A program made the translations under genes and the position numbers. A stretch of 39,840 nucleotides of DNA from Zooshikella harenae (GTDB lineage: Bacteria; Pseudomonadota; Gammaproteobacteria; Pseudomonadales; Zooshikellaceae): NCBI RefSeq assembly GCF_018837975.1, contig NZ_JAGSOY010000045.1:1-39840 (forward strand), given 5' to 3'. The notes beneath the pieces were generated by a model. It was not told the DNA's origin and did not search any database. It saw only the letters and a list, made by a program, of their open reading frames with translations. Of the stretch, positions 7,801-16,067 are shown one piece after another (position 1 is the first letter of the stretch; the number at the start of each line of letters is the position of its first letter).

Positions 7801-10800
7801 AAGTTGCAGCTGCCACACAAAATGAAACATCCTTTGATGTGTTTGTAGGTGCAAAATACAAAAGCACCGCGTCATTTGGAATTAAACGCCAGTTAGGTAA
7901 AGTGGAGTTTAATTATCAAGATGGTGTACTTACTGGCTATCAACTCTCCGGTGATTTAAATGAATTAACAGCAACCCATTTAACGCATGCGATAAATAAA
8001 TTAAACAATAAGCGCCACATTGCAGATCCTAAGCTACTATCCGACTTAACAGAATCACTACAACACACAAGAACTGATCCTGATGCCCCTTCCCACCAGA
8101 AGCTTATAAAGAGTGCTCGCACGATTGGCAAGTTCAATATGGGCTTACAATTAGCGCAATTACCAGGCGCAATTTACCAAATACAGGATGCGATTAATCG
8201 TGGTGATGTAAAAAACGCCGTTAAAGGAGGACTTGCCACCGGGTTTGATACCTTAGATTTATCCCTGGACCTTATTGCCAACAGTCGACATATACAGCAT
8301 TTATCTCAGCGACTCGCCAGCTCTGCAGGTAAAGCAGGTGCATTTACCAGTTTTGTTGGTGCAGGGCTATCCGCTTGGAGTGCTGTTGATTCATTCACTG
8401 AAGCAAGCCGCTCTACAGGTCAAGCCAGGGTTGATGCTATTGTTAATGGCTCATTAGCGATAGCCAGTAGTTTAGTCGCAATAGCAACGGGCTTAGCTTC
8501 GTTAGTCACTGCAGCTGCTGGGCCTATAGGTGCCGCTATTGGCCTGGCAATTGGTATCGCTCAAGGAATATATAATGCTGTTCGCGTCACTCAACAACTA
8601 CGCGAGGCAGGTATTAGCGAGGGCGACTTATGGCGGGCTGGGGCAGCAACGTTCTTTGGTTTCCCTGTACCTGAAGATATTCAAAATAAAGCTGTTCGTA
8701 ATCAGGTTTTCAAAGCCTATCAAGATCAAATGACCAAGCAATTTGAGCAATTAAGCCGCTCAGGTATTGATAAACTGGTCTACAGTGAGGGGCATGTCGA
8801 AACCAGCTATGGTAAATATATTACTCAAGCAGATCGTCATGATTATCACAATTTATCAAACACCGAATACAAAGAATATTTACGGCACATTCCCAACAAT
8901 AATGAGGGTCTCGTATTTGGTCATGAGCCTAAACCAGCATTAGTCATGGAAAAACCAAACTTGAGCAGCAGTGGTACTACCTTGTTTATGTTAGGAAAAG
9001 GCTACGATGCCGCAATTGGTGATTTAAATCGTAAAAATATTTTTCAGATAAATGGCTGGGGTAGAAAGCATTTAACCGGTGGTAACCAAAGTGATTTATT
9101 TGAATTTAATGGATGGCGCCATGGTGAGGGTAATGCAGATAATGGACAATCAACATTTAACGGCGGCCATGGTGAAGATACAATATCTTTTCGTAGTTAC
9201 TTTAGTCATCGACCATCACGATACAGCCAGGGTGTTACCATTAATTTAGCAAAAGGCACAGGTGATACTCCTGCCACCTATAACTTTTTAGTGAGTCAAA
9301 TTGAGCATGTTCTGGGTTCAGAGAAAAATGACCAAATAAAAGGCAACAACTTAAATAATGCGCTAACCGGCTTTGAGGGAGATGATAAGTTAGAAGGCCT
9401 GGCTGGCGATGATACACTTGCAGGAGGCAAAGGAAAAAACCAGCTTAAAGGCGGACAAGGTCATGATTCTTATTTAATTCAAGCTGATGATATTGAAGGC
9501 ATTGAACATAATAACGTCATTAATAACTACGATAACCATTACCAAAAAAATTGGCAGGAATTGTACGACGATTACTATGCATCTGGAATGCGACTTAGAG
9601 AACAAGGTATTTCCTATCTTGATGATGAATCACTAGATACCCTTGCTACACAGTCCCGCTGGCATGCTGATCGTCAAATCAAAAAACCTAATCCATCATT
9701 ACCCGTAAATTCTGCGGAAGATTTATTGATCACCAATATTTATAACTTAAAACTGGTACAGCAAGATAAAGACTTAGTGATTCAAACTCAACAACAGTCA
9801 TTACGTTGGCAACAATTGTGGCAACAGCTACAACGTATCAAAAATCAAAATAGTGAGCAAACTGTCTATTTTGCCAAATGGCAAAAACTACTAACACAAC
9901 GTTTCCCCTCAATTAATGTAAACCAAGGATTATTAACATCTATTGAGCAGGCAATTAAACATCCTGCTGCAATCGCTGGCCAGCATCCTCAATTGTCGTC
10001 CTTGAAAACTCAACTAGGAGATACAACTCAATACCAAGCTATCGCTACTGTGGAAAATTATTATGAAGGACGTGCATGGCAACATTTATCACTCATGGAC
10101 TTGCAAGGTAATCGTTATTACTTTTCATCATTGGAGACAAATAAGCCACTCTCTGTTAACCAAGTGCAACTAAGTGATCACCAGGAGCTAAAAGGATATA
10201 GCATTAATTTACGCACAGGTCTAATCGAACAACAACTTATTTCTGGAACCCAGGTAACCAGCTTACTCAGTAATCACATTAGCTTAGTTCAAGGTAGTAA
10301 AGCTAATGATGAAATTCACGGAAATGAACAAGATAACTGGTTAGTAGGCGGAGCGGGTTTTGACCGAATATTTGGTGGTGCAGGTGATGATATATTAAAC
10401 GCGGGAGAACAAGGTGGTCGACTGATTGGTGGTAATGGTCGTGACTTATATCAAGTTGATGGTAATCAACAGCAGGTTTTTATCAATAACAAAGCAGAAG
10501 ATGGGCTTACCGATATATTAGAATTAACCAGTGGATCTCAATCTTTATCTACCTCATTTACCAATAAGCATTTAAAACTACATTATCAGAACACTCAGAT
10601 TATTTTGCGAGAGTGGCGCTTAACTGGTGAAAATCAGCATCTTGCTGTTAAAATCACTGATTCAGAGCGAGCATCATTTGGCAGTCACTATTTTCAAATT
10701 AATAATAAAGGGGCTTTGCAACTAAATTATTTACAACTAAATGCAACCAAAACTGACTACTCTGTGAACCTATCAACACAACAATTGAAGTGGAATAATA

Positions 10801-11294
10801 ATCATCAAACATTCTCAAACTCAATGGGTACATTAGCTGATCAAATTTTTATTACTTTAGGTGATGGAAATGATCGAGTCGTTGTTGACCAACAGCTCAC
10901 ACATTTAACACTGGGCAATGGGCGAGATACAGTTGAATTGAATGACCAAAGTACTGTTATTGTAATCGATAACACGGCCACTGACCTGCAGCAGGACATT
11001 GTTGCCTGGCATTCTCTACAACAGGATCAGTTGGAGGGCTACTTAGTAAATGATGACTTAGTGTTGTTGAACCAAAGTAAGCAACAGACTCTCATCGTTA
11101 AAGACTGGGCTGACAATGAAGATAACCAACACATTACGATTACCACCCAAAATGGTACTCAGCTGGGTACTAGACAATTAGATCAGTTAGTGCAATCAAT
11201 GAGCCATATGTCTGATGAGTCATCAACTCATGATACATTGACGAACATCTACAATAGACTCAATACTGAAAATATACTGACTGCACATACATAA
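4803..11294 (+). CDS. Giant RTX-type cytotoxin with TcdA/TcdB-like pore-forming segment
   Basis: The 2163-residue product has no cysteine at all and no N-terminal signal peptide, as is typical of type I secreted RTX proteins. Layout: residues ~20-110 are beta-rich, followed by a long helical region (~130-520). A glycine-rich alternating beta region spans about 540-820, with another helical stretch to ~1120. A strongly hydrophobic segment (~1174-1260, SLAIASSLVAIATGLASL then GPIGAAIGLAIGIAQGI) follows, preceded by GFDTLDLSLDLI. It resembles the pore-forming domain shared by clostridial TcdA/TcdB and Mcf/FitD insecticidal toxins. Calcium-binding GGxGxD nonapeptides occur in three blocks: ~1420-1560 (GFEGDDKL, GLAGDDTL), ~1833-1888 (GGAGFDRIFGGAGDDIL) and ~2012-2046 (LGDGNDRV, LGNGRDTV). 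The ~120-residue tail should carry the secretion signal. AAAGG about 9 nt before the ATG supports the start. No glucosyltransferase, cysteine-protease or ADP-ribosyltransferase motif was recognised. No type I secretion or acyltransferase genes are nearby. Family assignment of the N-terminal half is open. Confidence 0.8.
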   Translation: MWSAKSIHPDSFVIPADLKINAEITSIQQLASEKYTTTWILDEYGKVHIVNYHDGQRKHPADLSFLHTILQESSYTFSQIIATDTGSIFALDKENNIHRFQLDDQSLSWQVAQSTTIDSASPTDLQQSIQRTDLTYTDLLTFKSNPAETFASVNALWKRLKAGEASVSIPGTGNSVDITNNVLTGPAPFPNSSSKSLTAPLINYFKAHLINIDPNRPWSAHSFPRPIKTLSYFLQHKLTGRKGLTNLYQATKTLYANLANNTHTAANKVNIVTLLSQLSSDDRPNINRLDDSQVAEAKDFLSSLYQHSEQQLTRLEKKLGILTEAGTLNSNYKPNKTAHITAALNPSVTTENLTHIWNNYWSTFTDQNAESSITDVKRIAQLLVEKETFLKTPSSKNNFLHRDQYDNVGLINADISLDLNTHQQVIALLRDVQLRKISAADFSSRLESIKGNYTNSPIKKVADLGFSNFDRLEAAYDSFKYFSKVLNKSHHAVNVAAGTSLETTNSKNTVEKLHNIVKDLSPGESVSLERNYGFGLGTRLVVKGVPDYLDPIPVIASGMDRSYQLIISRSDSGYNVIVGRDGTIPLFLGYSRGMSHKLNGDTDDSASAEGSDWQTKLRLPGVYGKFLFRAKFNNETNLELTEEEFDKFYKLLTNKDANPLDLMTFAQKLEFKRGRKLAFDADIGAGTDLNLDNKSLLPVDNISQMLRFRGRARIMVNVLSGTKEWSSTTTSTGENSHNHSNNSLNVVNKAKAEVGVGTVIRGGPEPDPVGGGGMSKTDIALEAGIDNKSGKKYDWSFVKAESVELEKWSKTATNLLIHHRNQLNNSLKNHLILLENIYSSDEVSILVPKLKQNINQLLGSDNISTEFRSQLNELNLLVQQQTLAEKGYSQLSKVSYSKTYSNLNRIDQPSFWRQLFPNSESHVHNLQQLINDDAKFRVIVAALQASEGTELKIKLSLTDEARVKLQDLLLSNESHMSENFGDELTKIISQESNYRIQSMEVAAATQNETSFDVFVGAKYKSTASFGIKRQLGKVEFNYQDGVLTGYQLSGDLNELTATHLTHAINKLNNKRHIADPKLLSDLTESLQHTRTDPDAPSHQKLIKSARTIGKFNMGLQLAQLPGAIYQIQDAINRGDVKNAVKGGLATGFDTLDLSLDLIANSRHIQHLSQRLASSAGKAGAFTSFVGAGLSAWSAVDSFTEASRSTGQARVDAIVNGSLAIASSLVAIATGLASLVTAAAGPIGAAIGLAIGIAQGIYNAVRVTQQLREAGISEGDLWRAGAATFFGFPVPEDIQNKAVRNQVFKAYQDQMTKQFEQLSRSGIDKLVYSEGHVETSYGKYITQADRHDYHNLSNTEYKEYLRHIPNNNEGLVFGHEPKPALVMEKPNLSSSGTTLFMLGKGYDAAIGDLNRKNIFQINGWGRKHLTGGNQSDLFEFNGWRHGEGNADNGQSTFNGGHGEDTISFRSYFSHRPSRYSQGVTINLAKGTGDTPATYNFLVSQIEHVLGSEKNDQIKGNNLNNALTGFEGDDKLEGLAGDDTLAGGKGKNQLKGGQGHDSYLIQADDIEGIEHNNVINNYDNHYQKNWQELYDDYYASGMRLREQGISYLDDESLDTLATQSRWHADRQIKKPNPSLPVNSAEDLLITNIYNLKLVQQDKDLVIQTQQQSLRWQQLWQQLQRIKNQNSEQTVYFAKWQKLLTQRFPSINVNQGLLTSIEQAIKHPAAIAGQHPQLSSLKTQLGDTTQYQAIATVENYYEGRAWQHLSLMDLQGNRYYFSSLETNKPLSVNQVQLSDHQELKGYSINLRTGLIEQQLISGTQVTSLLSNHISLVQGSKANDEIHGNEQDNWLVGGAGFDRIFGGAGDDILNAGEQGGRLIGGNGRDLYQVDGNQQQVFINNKAEDGLTDILELTSGSQSLSTSFTNKHLKLHYQNTQIILREWRLTGENQHLAVKITDSERASFGSHYFQINNKGALQLNYLQLNATKTDYSVNLSTQQLKWNNNHQTFSNSMGTLADQIFITLGDGNDRVVVDQQLTHLTLGNGRDTVELNDQSTVIVIDNTATDLQQDIVAWHSLQQDQLEGYLVNDDLVLLNQSKQQTLIVKDWADNEDNQHITITTQNGTQLGTRQLDQLVQSMSHMSDESSTHDTLTNIYNRLNTENILTAHT

Positions 11295-11306
11295 ATAATA
11301 ATGTAT

Positions 11307-11342
11307 GTGGTATCCAAATAAATATTTTTATTTGGATACCAC
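11307..11342. terminator. Strong hairpin terminator after the toxin gene
   Basis: A perfect 16-bp stem (11307-11322 with 11327-11342) closes a 4-nt loop and is followed by TTTC. It begins 13 bp after the toxin stop codon. The T-tract is short, but the stem is strong enough to act as a terminator or to protect the transcript 3' end. Confidence 0.65.
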
Positions 11343-11524
11343 TTTCAACATAGTGCTTAACCAAATATATACATTTTACTCTAGATAAAAAACATACTGT
11401 TCTTTATTTATTTTCATATTATTTGTTAGGATTAATAATAGCGAAAATTTCAAATTGATGATTAAGGGCATAATACCCATACTTTAAATTGCAACAGAAC
11501 GGGGCACTCAAGGAGCGAGCAAAA

Positions 11525-11908
11525 ATGGAATTACAACCCACCATTCAAGCAGATCCATTATTACTGCAAATTGTTGACCACTTTATTCAAAAAGATCTGC
11601 GTCTTAATATGACTGTCAGTATTAATGGACTACTGGTCAAAGGTCAAGCCATTAGTTTTCAGGATTATTTGAAAGAGTTAGAAAATAACTTTCTAAACCA
11701 TGTTACGCTTGACTTAAGCGGCAAAGCAGATACCGCTGAGGAGTTTTTTAAAACAGTAAAAGCTTCAGCAAGTTACCAACGCCAGCATCACATTGCGCCA
11801 CATTATCTTCACCTAAACCAGGTTCACTATTTAAGTCAGGTTGACACTGATGCACCTCGATTGTTAAGAATACCTCTGATGGCAATAAATACCTTTGCGG
11901 TTGGCTAG
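11525..11908 (+). CDS. GvpU-like small protein
   Basis: The product is 127 residues. An upstream ATG at 11489 in the same frame would add 12 residues, but AGGAG at 11511-11515 sits 9 nt before the ATG at 11525, which is therefore preferred. Two blocks resemble the gas-vesicle accessory protein GvpU: an N-terminal LNMTVSINGLLVKGQAISFQDYL (compare the GvpU pattern L.i.L.VnG..isG..is..eYf), and a C-terminal PHYLHLNQVHYL ... INTFAVG (compare FIHLKN.kiy ... vdGFfLG). This is recalled family similarity, not a search result. No gvpA or other gas-vesicle gene is present, so the name describes the fold family only. It lies about 180 bp after the toxin terminator on the same strand and probably has its own promoter. 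Whether it serves the toxin is unknown. Confidence 0.6.
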   Translation: MELQPTIQADPLLLQIVDHFIQKDLRLNMTVSINGLLVKGQAISFQDYLKELENNFLNHVTLDLSGKADTAEEFFKTVKASASYQRQHHIAPHYLHLNQVHYLSQVDTDAPRLLRIPLMAINTFAVG

Positions 11909-12052
11909 ATACGTCATAAAAATATAATATCCTTTAATACAAGCTTATCCCAGAATAATATTTTAAAGAAAAGGGGTAAGCTAATGACCACATAATGATT
12001 TAGCATAGCTTTTTTGCTCAAAATGGAAAAACAATAATTAACAAAAAATATG
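11909..12052. other. Convergent intergenic spacer
   Basis: This is 144 bp between the convergent GvpU-like and methyltransferase genes. A run of six T at about 12010-12015 follows weak complementary segments (AAGCTA near 11980, TAGCTT near 12006). It may be a poor terminator; nothing else is recognisable. Confidence 0.3.
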
Positions 12053-13039
12053 TTACTTCTTATCTTCTGTAGCTTCGGTATCTGCCACCTCATTTTCCTG
12101 CTCAGTATTATACTCTGTCTCAGTTGTTTTTAACTCAGCAGTAATTAACACATACTGCACAATATTATTTTGTATTAACCAACGCAAAACCCTCTCCAAA
12201 ATTTTTAGACGCAGTCTGACGTCTACCGCAATAGATGCTTTTAATGTGTTTGTCTGTTGGTGAACCCAATCACAAAACCCTCCTAAAACATCCACAGTGA
12301 TATCCCTGTAATTGATGAGCTTAAAGCCTGCCTGGTCGAGCCTCTGCTTATAGATAGCTTCAGGCACAACATTTTCTTCAGGGATTCTACAAATCGTTAG
12401 AAATCGCCTAAATAACCACGCTTGCCAAGGTACATTAAATGGCTGAGTTAGCAAGATATCCGTAATTCCCAATAAACCTCTAGGTTGCAAAACACGGCTT
12501 GCATTATCAAAAAATTCTTGTTTATCTGAAAAAAAATAAACGCAATCTAAAGCAATTATTTTATCAATACTTTTATCTTCTTGTTGTGCCAGTTGCATGT
12601 GATTACCTGACAACAACTCGACTTGTGGATACGCTTGACAACGTTCCCGCGCTAGTTGTAAGCGCCAGATGTTAAGACCACAGGCTTTAATCGTGTCAAC
12701 CTGATAAAGATCTGCCCATACTAATAGCTGGTCGGGAGAACGAAAACCAGCATCAAACAGATTATCCTTAGGAACAAGATGAACTTCATCTGCAACAAGC
12801 CCTGCAAGGTTCATACATGCCTGCACGTAATTACTAACATTCCGCCAATACCCAAAGTTACACCAAGTGAACAAGGGAGCAGATGATGTATTTAGTAACC
12901 ATTGTTCAGGCGTAAAGTATTCACCATTTACACGCTGGTCTTTGATTGAGCCACGGCATATGCTTATGATCAGGTCAGCCATCCCCGACATAACTAACCA
13001 AGTTACAATCACCCCAATAATCAATCCTAGAATAAACAT
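12053..13039 (-). CDS. Membrane-anchored class I SAM-dependent methyltransferase
   Basis: The product is 328 residues. Residues 1-27 form one N-terminal hydrophobic helix (FILGLIIGVIVTWLVMSGM), probably a membrane anchor with a cytosolic catalytic domain. The methyltransferase core includes TWCNFGYW (58-65), a motif I equivalent LFDAGFRSPDQL (94-105), IIALDCVYFF (motif IV-like, about 160-170) and ASRVLQPRGLLGITDIL (motif post-I/VI). Motif I is unusual: the canonical second and third glycines of DxGxGxG are missing, as in some diverged members. The NFGYW element is shared with small-molecule C/O-methyltransferases. The last 25 residues are acidic and look disordered. AAGGA upstream supports the ATG. 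The substrate is unknown; a lipid or membrane quinone is possible given the anchor, but this is inference. Confidence 0.75.
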   Translation of the reverse strand: MFILGLIIGVIVTWLVMSGMADLIISICRGSIKDQRVNGEYFTPEQWLLNTSSAPLFTWCNFGYWRNVSNYVQACMNLAGLVADEVHLVPKDNLFDAGFRSPDQLLVWADLYQVDTIKACGLNIWRLQLARERCQAYPQVELLSGNHMQLAQQEDKSIDKIIALDCVYFFSDKQEFFDNASRVLQPRGLLGITDILLTQPFNVPWQAWLFRRFLTICRIPEENVVPEAIYKQRLDQAGFKLINYRDITVDVLGGFCDWVHQQTNTLKASIAVDVRLRLKILERVLRWLIQNNIVQYVLITAELKTTETEYNTEQENEVADTEATEDKK

Positions 13040-13376
13040 AATGTCCTTATTCTGTTAAGCTGAGCTCTACCCCAAAACACAAGTCATTAAGTGACTATCT
13101 TTACATAAACATATCTTTTATAACTCAACAATTTAGTCATTTTCTTAAACTAAGCTATCAACCCCTACCAACATCAGATTCATTTGTTAACACTTTAGTG
13201 ACAATTCACTTGCTCTGTTTCTTTCAACTGTCTTTATTCATGATAAGCGTAAGAATACATGCTGCTAAAGCAAAAGCCTCTTATCGAATAGCTTTACTCA
13301 CTATGCTCTGTATCAAGGTTTGAAGGATGCACAACCGTCTCTGTTAGTGTAGCACTCAGTGGGCTGAAAAATTTTA
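13040..13376. other. Divergent intergenic region
   Basis: About 340 bp between the methyltransferase gene and the TetR operator cluster. It must contain the promoter of the methyltransferase gene on the minus strand. I found no gene or strong repeat in it. Confidence 0.4.
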
Positions 13377-13456
13377 ATTGAACATTGTTTAAAACATGCT
13401 ACTATATTGAACACTGTTTAATTACATATCACAAACTTAAATTGAACACTGTTTAA
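13377..13456 (+). promoter_or_regulatory. Three-copy operator array and promoter of the TetR gene
   Basis: The near-palindrome ATTGAACAnTGTTTAA occurs three times: 13377-13392 (centre T), 13406-13421 and 13441-13456 (both centre C). Half-sites TTGAACA and TGTTTAA are inverted around one base, apart from one G/A difference. A plausible promoter TTGAAC (13378-13383), 16 bp, TACTAT (13400-13405) is embedded, so the first operator covers the -35 box. The third ends two bases before the ATG. This architecture suggests autorepression by the downstream TetR protein. Confidence 0.7.
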
Positions 13457-13457
13457 T

Positions 13458-14060
13458 ATGGCTCGACGCAACCAACATACTAAAGAAGAAATTCAGCACC
13501 TGGCTATTCAGGCTGTGGAGACAATGCTTCATCAACTCCATCACGAGGCAATCAGTACCCGCATGGTGGCTAAAGCCATTGGGTATACTGTAGGAACCCT
13601 TTACACGGTTTTTAAACATCAGGCTGATATGTTATTGCATGTTAACGCAAGAACGATGGATCGCATGTACTTACACTGCCAAAGAGGCATAACAGATTCC
13701 AACACGCCTGAACACAACCTAACGCTCATGGCTTTAAGCTATCACCAGTTTGCACTTCAAGAACCCAATCATTGGAACCTGGTATTTTCACTTAGGTTAC
13801 CTGAAAACGAACCAATACCTCAGTGGCAACAAGCCAATATTGACCAAATCTTTCATTTATTAGAAAACGAGCTGACTCGTTTACACCCTAATATGTCTCA
13901 ACAAACAATTCAAAAAAATGCTCGTATTTTATGGAGTGGAGTACATGGGATGACAACACTTGCCCTTAATAATAAGTTATTTATCGAAGGTATTACTGAT
14001 ATAGAAACCCTATTATCTAACCTTGTACATCAACTGGTATTTAGCTGGTCAGGAGCATAA
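13458..14060 (+). CDS. TetR/AcrR-family transcriptional regulator
   Basis: The product is 200 residues. The N-terminal helix-turn-helix (about 12-58: EEIQHLAIQAVETM ... ISTRMVAKAIGYTVGTLYTVFKHQADML) is a clear TetR DNA-binding domain. The C-terminal part contains LWSGVHGMTTLAL (about 154-166), the WHG motif of the TetR_C_33-type ligand domain. It probably represses itself and the following transporter/acyltransferase gene, which starts 3 bp after its stop. Three operator-like repeats lie upstream, the last abutting the start codon. No ribosome-binding site precedes the ATG, and the next in-frame Met would delete the DNA-binding domain. Translation may therefore be leaderless or weak. The inducer is unknown; given its partner, a lysophospholipid or fatty-acid-derived signal is a guess. 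Confidence 0.88.
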   Translation: MARRNQHTKEEIQHLAIQAVETMLHQLHHEAISTRMVAKAIGYTVGTLYTVFKHQADMLLHVNARTMDRMYLHCQRGITDSNTPEHNLTLMALSYHQFALQEPNHWNLVFSLRLPENEPIPQWQQANIDQIFHLLENELTRLHPNMSQQTIQKNARILWSGVHGMTTLALNNKLFIEGITDIETLLSNLVHQLVFSWSGA

Positions 14061-14063
14061 GCT

Positions 14064-15974
14064 ATGAGCTCTCCATCTGCGAAACAAGCCCCCCTAATAA
14101 AAAGTAAACGTTTTTTACCTTTTTTTATGACGCAGTTTCTAGGGGCATTTAACGATAATGTCTTTCGAAACTCACTTGCACTGTTAATTGGATTCCAATT
14201 AACCCGTTTCGAAAGCAGTCTACCTTTCGCAGATAATAAAGATATTTTGATAAACCTAGCAGCAGTTCTTTTTATTTTGCCGCTATTTATTTTTTCAGCA
14301 ACAGCAGGACAACTTGCAGATAAATATGAAAAATCTAAGTTAATCAGAATTATTAAATTCAGCGAGATAATCATTATGTCACTCGCTGCTCTAGCCTTTT
14401 ACTTCAATAGTCTTATTGGCTTACTGCTCGTGCTTTTTTTAATGGGAACACAGTCAAGCTTTTTTGGACCGGTTAAGTACGCGATTATCCCTCAGCATTT
14501 GCAAGAAACCGAATTAGTTGCAGGAAATGCTTGGGTTGAATTAGGCACGTTTGTAGCCATTTTACTAGGAACAATTTTAGGTGGCTTACTCACTGAGCTG
14601 CCCTCTTCCACCACATGGATTTCTTACTGCATAATTGGTTTTGCTACATTTGGCTATTTAAGTAGTCGCCAAATACCTCACGCACCATCGAGCGCACCAA
14701 ACCTTCATCTTAATTGGAACCCAATTACCCAAACATTTCGAACATTGCGCTATGCAAGAGAGACAAGAGCCGTTTATTTATCCATTCTAGCAATTAGTTG
14801 GTTTTGGTTTTTAGGTATAGCTTACCTAACTCAACTACCTAATTTTACAAGCTATGTTATCAATGGTAATCCCAATATTTGGACCTGCTTACTAGCCTCA
14901 TTTTCTATTGGCATTGGCTTAGGATCACTGAGCTGTGATCGACTATCTGGCCATAAAATAGAACTAGGTATTGTACCTATTGGCAGTATTGGTTTGACAT
15001 TATTTGGTATTGACCTCTTCTTGGTTAGTCATGCACTTCCTCCTCATAACTTAGAAGAAATTACCATTATTAGTTTTTTCAGCATCACAGCTAATCTGAG
15101 AATTCTGATTGATTTAGCACTAATTGGTTTTTTTGGTGGATTATTTATTGTTCCACTTTATGCACTCGTTCAATCGAGAACAGATGAAGCCTATCGCGCT
15201 CGAGTCATTGCCGCAAACAATATCCTAAATGCTTTATTTATGCTGACCAGTGGAATTTGCGCTATCATTTGTATTGGTTTGCTTAAACTCAGCATCCCAC
15301 AATTTTTCTTAATCTTAGCGCTCTCTAATGGTTTAGTGGCAATTTATGTATTCTCTGTCGTACCAGAGTTTACTATGCGTTTTTTGATATACCTGTTAAG
15401 TCACTCAATGTATCGTGTTAAGTCACTCAACCTAGATCGTATCCCTGAAACGGGACCTGCAGTTATCGTCTGTAACCATGTCAGCTATGTCGATGCTTTA
15501 CTGATTGCTGGAGCATGTCGTCGACCTATTCGCTTTGTGATGGATAAACCTATTTATGACTTACCTGTACTTAATTTCATTTTCAGGGTAGCAAAAGCAA
15601 TTCCTATCACAGCAAAATCTAGACACCCAGAAACCTTTAATCAAGCATTTGACCGAATTGCAGAAGAACTTGAGCAGGGTAATGTGGTTTGCATTTTCCC
15701 AGAAGGTAGATTGACTAAAACTGGTGAAATTAATACCTTTAAACGAGGTATAGAAAAAATTATCAGCCGCACCCCCGTCCCCGTCATACCTATGGCTCTA
15801 CAAGGTTTATGGGGCAGTTTTTTCAGTCACCATGGTGGCCCAGCCATGGCCAAACGACCACGACGCGTTTGGTCCAGAATTAAACTCGTTACAGGACACC
15901 CAATCTCCGCAGAAAACGCTACTGCAGAAAGATTACAACAAGAAGTAGCACAGCTTAGAGGGGAATATGCTTAA
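14064..15974 (+). CDS. MFS lysophospholipid transporter / PlsC-type acyltransferase fusion (LplT-Aas-like)
   Basis: The product is 636 residues. Residues ~15-430 are a 10-12-helix major facilitator domain beginning FFMTQFLGAFNDNVFRNS, the LplT signature, with ATAGQLADKYEKSKLIR as the MFS loop 2-3 motif. Residues ~450-636 are a PlsC-type 1-acylglycerol-phosphate acyltransferase: NHVSYVD (about 470-476, the HX4D catalytic pair) and FPEGRLT (about 545-551, acceptor binding). In E. coli the LplT transporter and Aas acyltransferase/acyl-ACP synthetase are separate proteins. Here transporter and acyltransferase are fused, and the AMP-forming synthetase part is absent. It likely flips lysophospholipid across the inner membrane and re-acylates it. 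AGGAG inside the end of the TetR gene provides its ribosome-binding site, so the two genes form one operon. Confidence 0.88.
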   Translation: MSSPSAKQAPLIKSKRFLPFFMTQFLGAFNDNVFRNSLALLIGFQLTRFESSLPFADNKDILINLAAVLFILPLFIFSATAGQLADKYEKSKLIRIIKFSEIIIMSLAALAFYFNSLIGLLLVLFLMGTQSSFFGPVKYAIIPQHLQETELVAGNAWVELGTFVAILLGTILGGLLTELPSSTTWISYCIIGFATFGYLSSRQIPHAPSSAPNLHLNWNPITQTFRTLRYARETRAVYLSILAISWFWFLGIAYLTQLPNFTSYVINGNPNIWTCLLASFSIGIGLGSLSCDRLSGHKIELGIVPIGSIGLTLFGIDLFLVSHALPPHNLEEITIISFFSITANLRILIDLALIGFFGGLFIVPLYALVQSRTDEAYRARVIAANNILNALFMLTSGICAIICIGLLKLSIPQFFLILALSNGLVAIYVFSVVPEFTMRFLIYLLSHSMYRVKSLNLDRIPETGPAVIVCNHVSYVDALLIAGACRRPIRFVMDKPIYDLPVLNFIFRVAKAIPITAKSRHPETFNQAFDRIAEELEQGNVVCIFPEGRLTKTGEINTFKRGIEKIISRTPVPVIPMALQGLWGSFFSHHGGPAMAKRPRRVWSRIKLVTGHPISAENATAERLQQEVAQLRGEYA

Positions 15975-16067
15975 TAGGCATTAGTAACTATTTAAAAATA
16001 TAAGCCAAGCACATTAACGAAAACATACTGCAGCTAGTGTACAAAAACTGTAGCGTTCCAAGACAAA

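Noticed and set aside
4960..8733. Short open frames overlapping the toxin gene on both strands
   Set aside because: All lie within the long toxin frame, have no ribosome-binding sites and resemble no family.
9060..10945. Tandem DNA repeat or CRISPR-like array in the toxin 3' half
   Set aside because: The periodicity is at protein level (RTX nonapeptides) with diverged codons, not identical DNA repeats with spacers.
11489..11908. Longer form of the GvpU-like protein from 11489
   Set aside because: The strong AGGAG site lies 9 nt before the internal ATG at 11525, inside the would-be extension.
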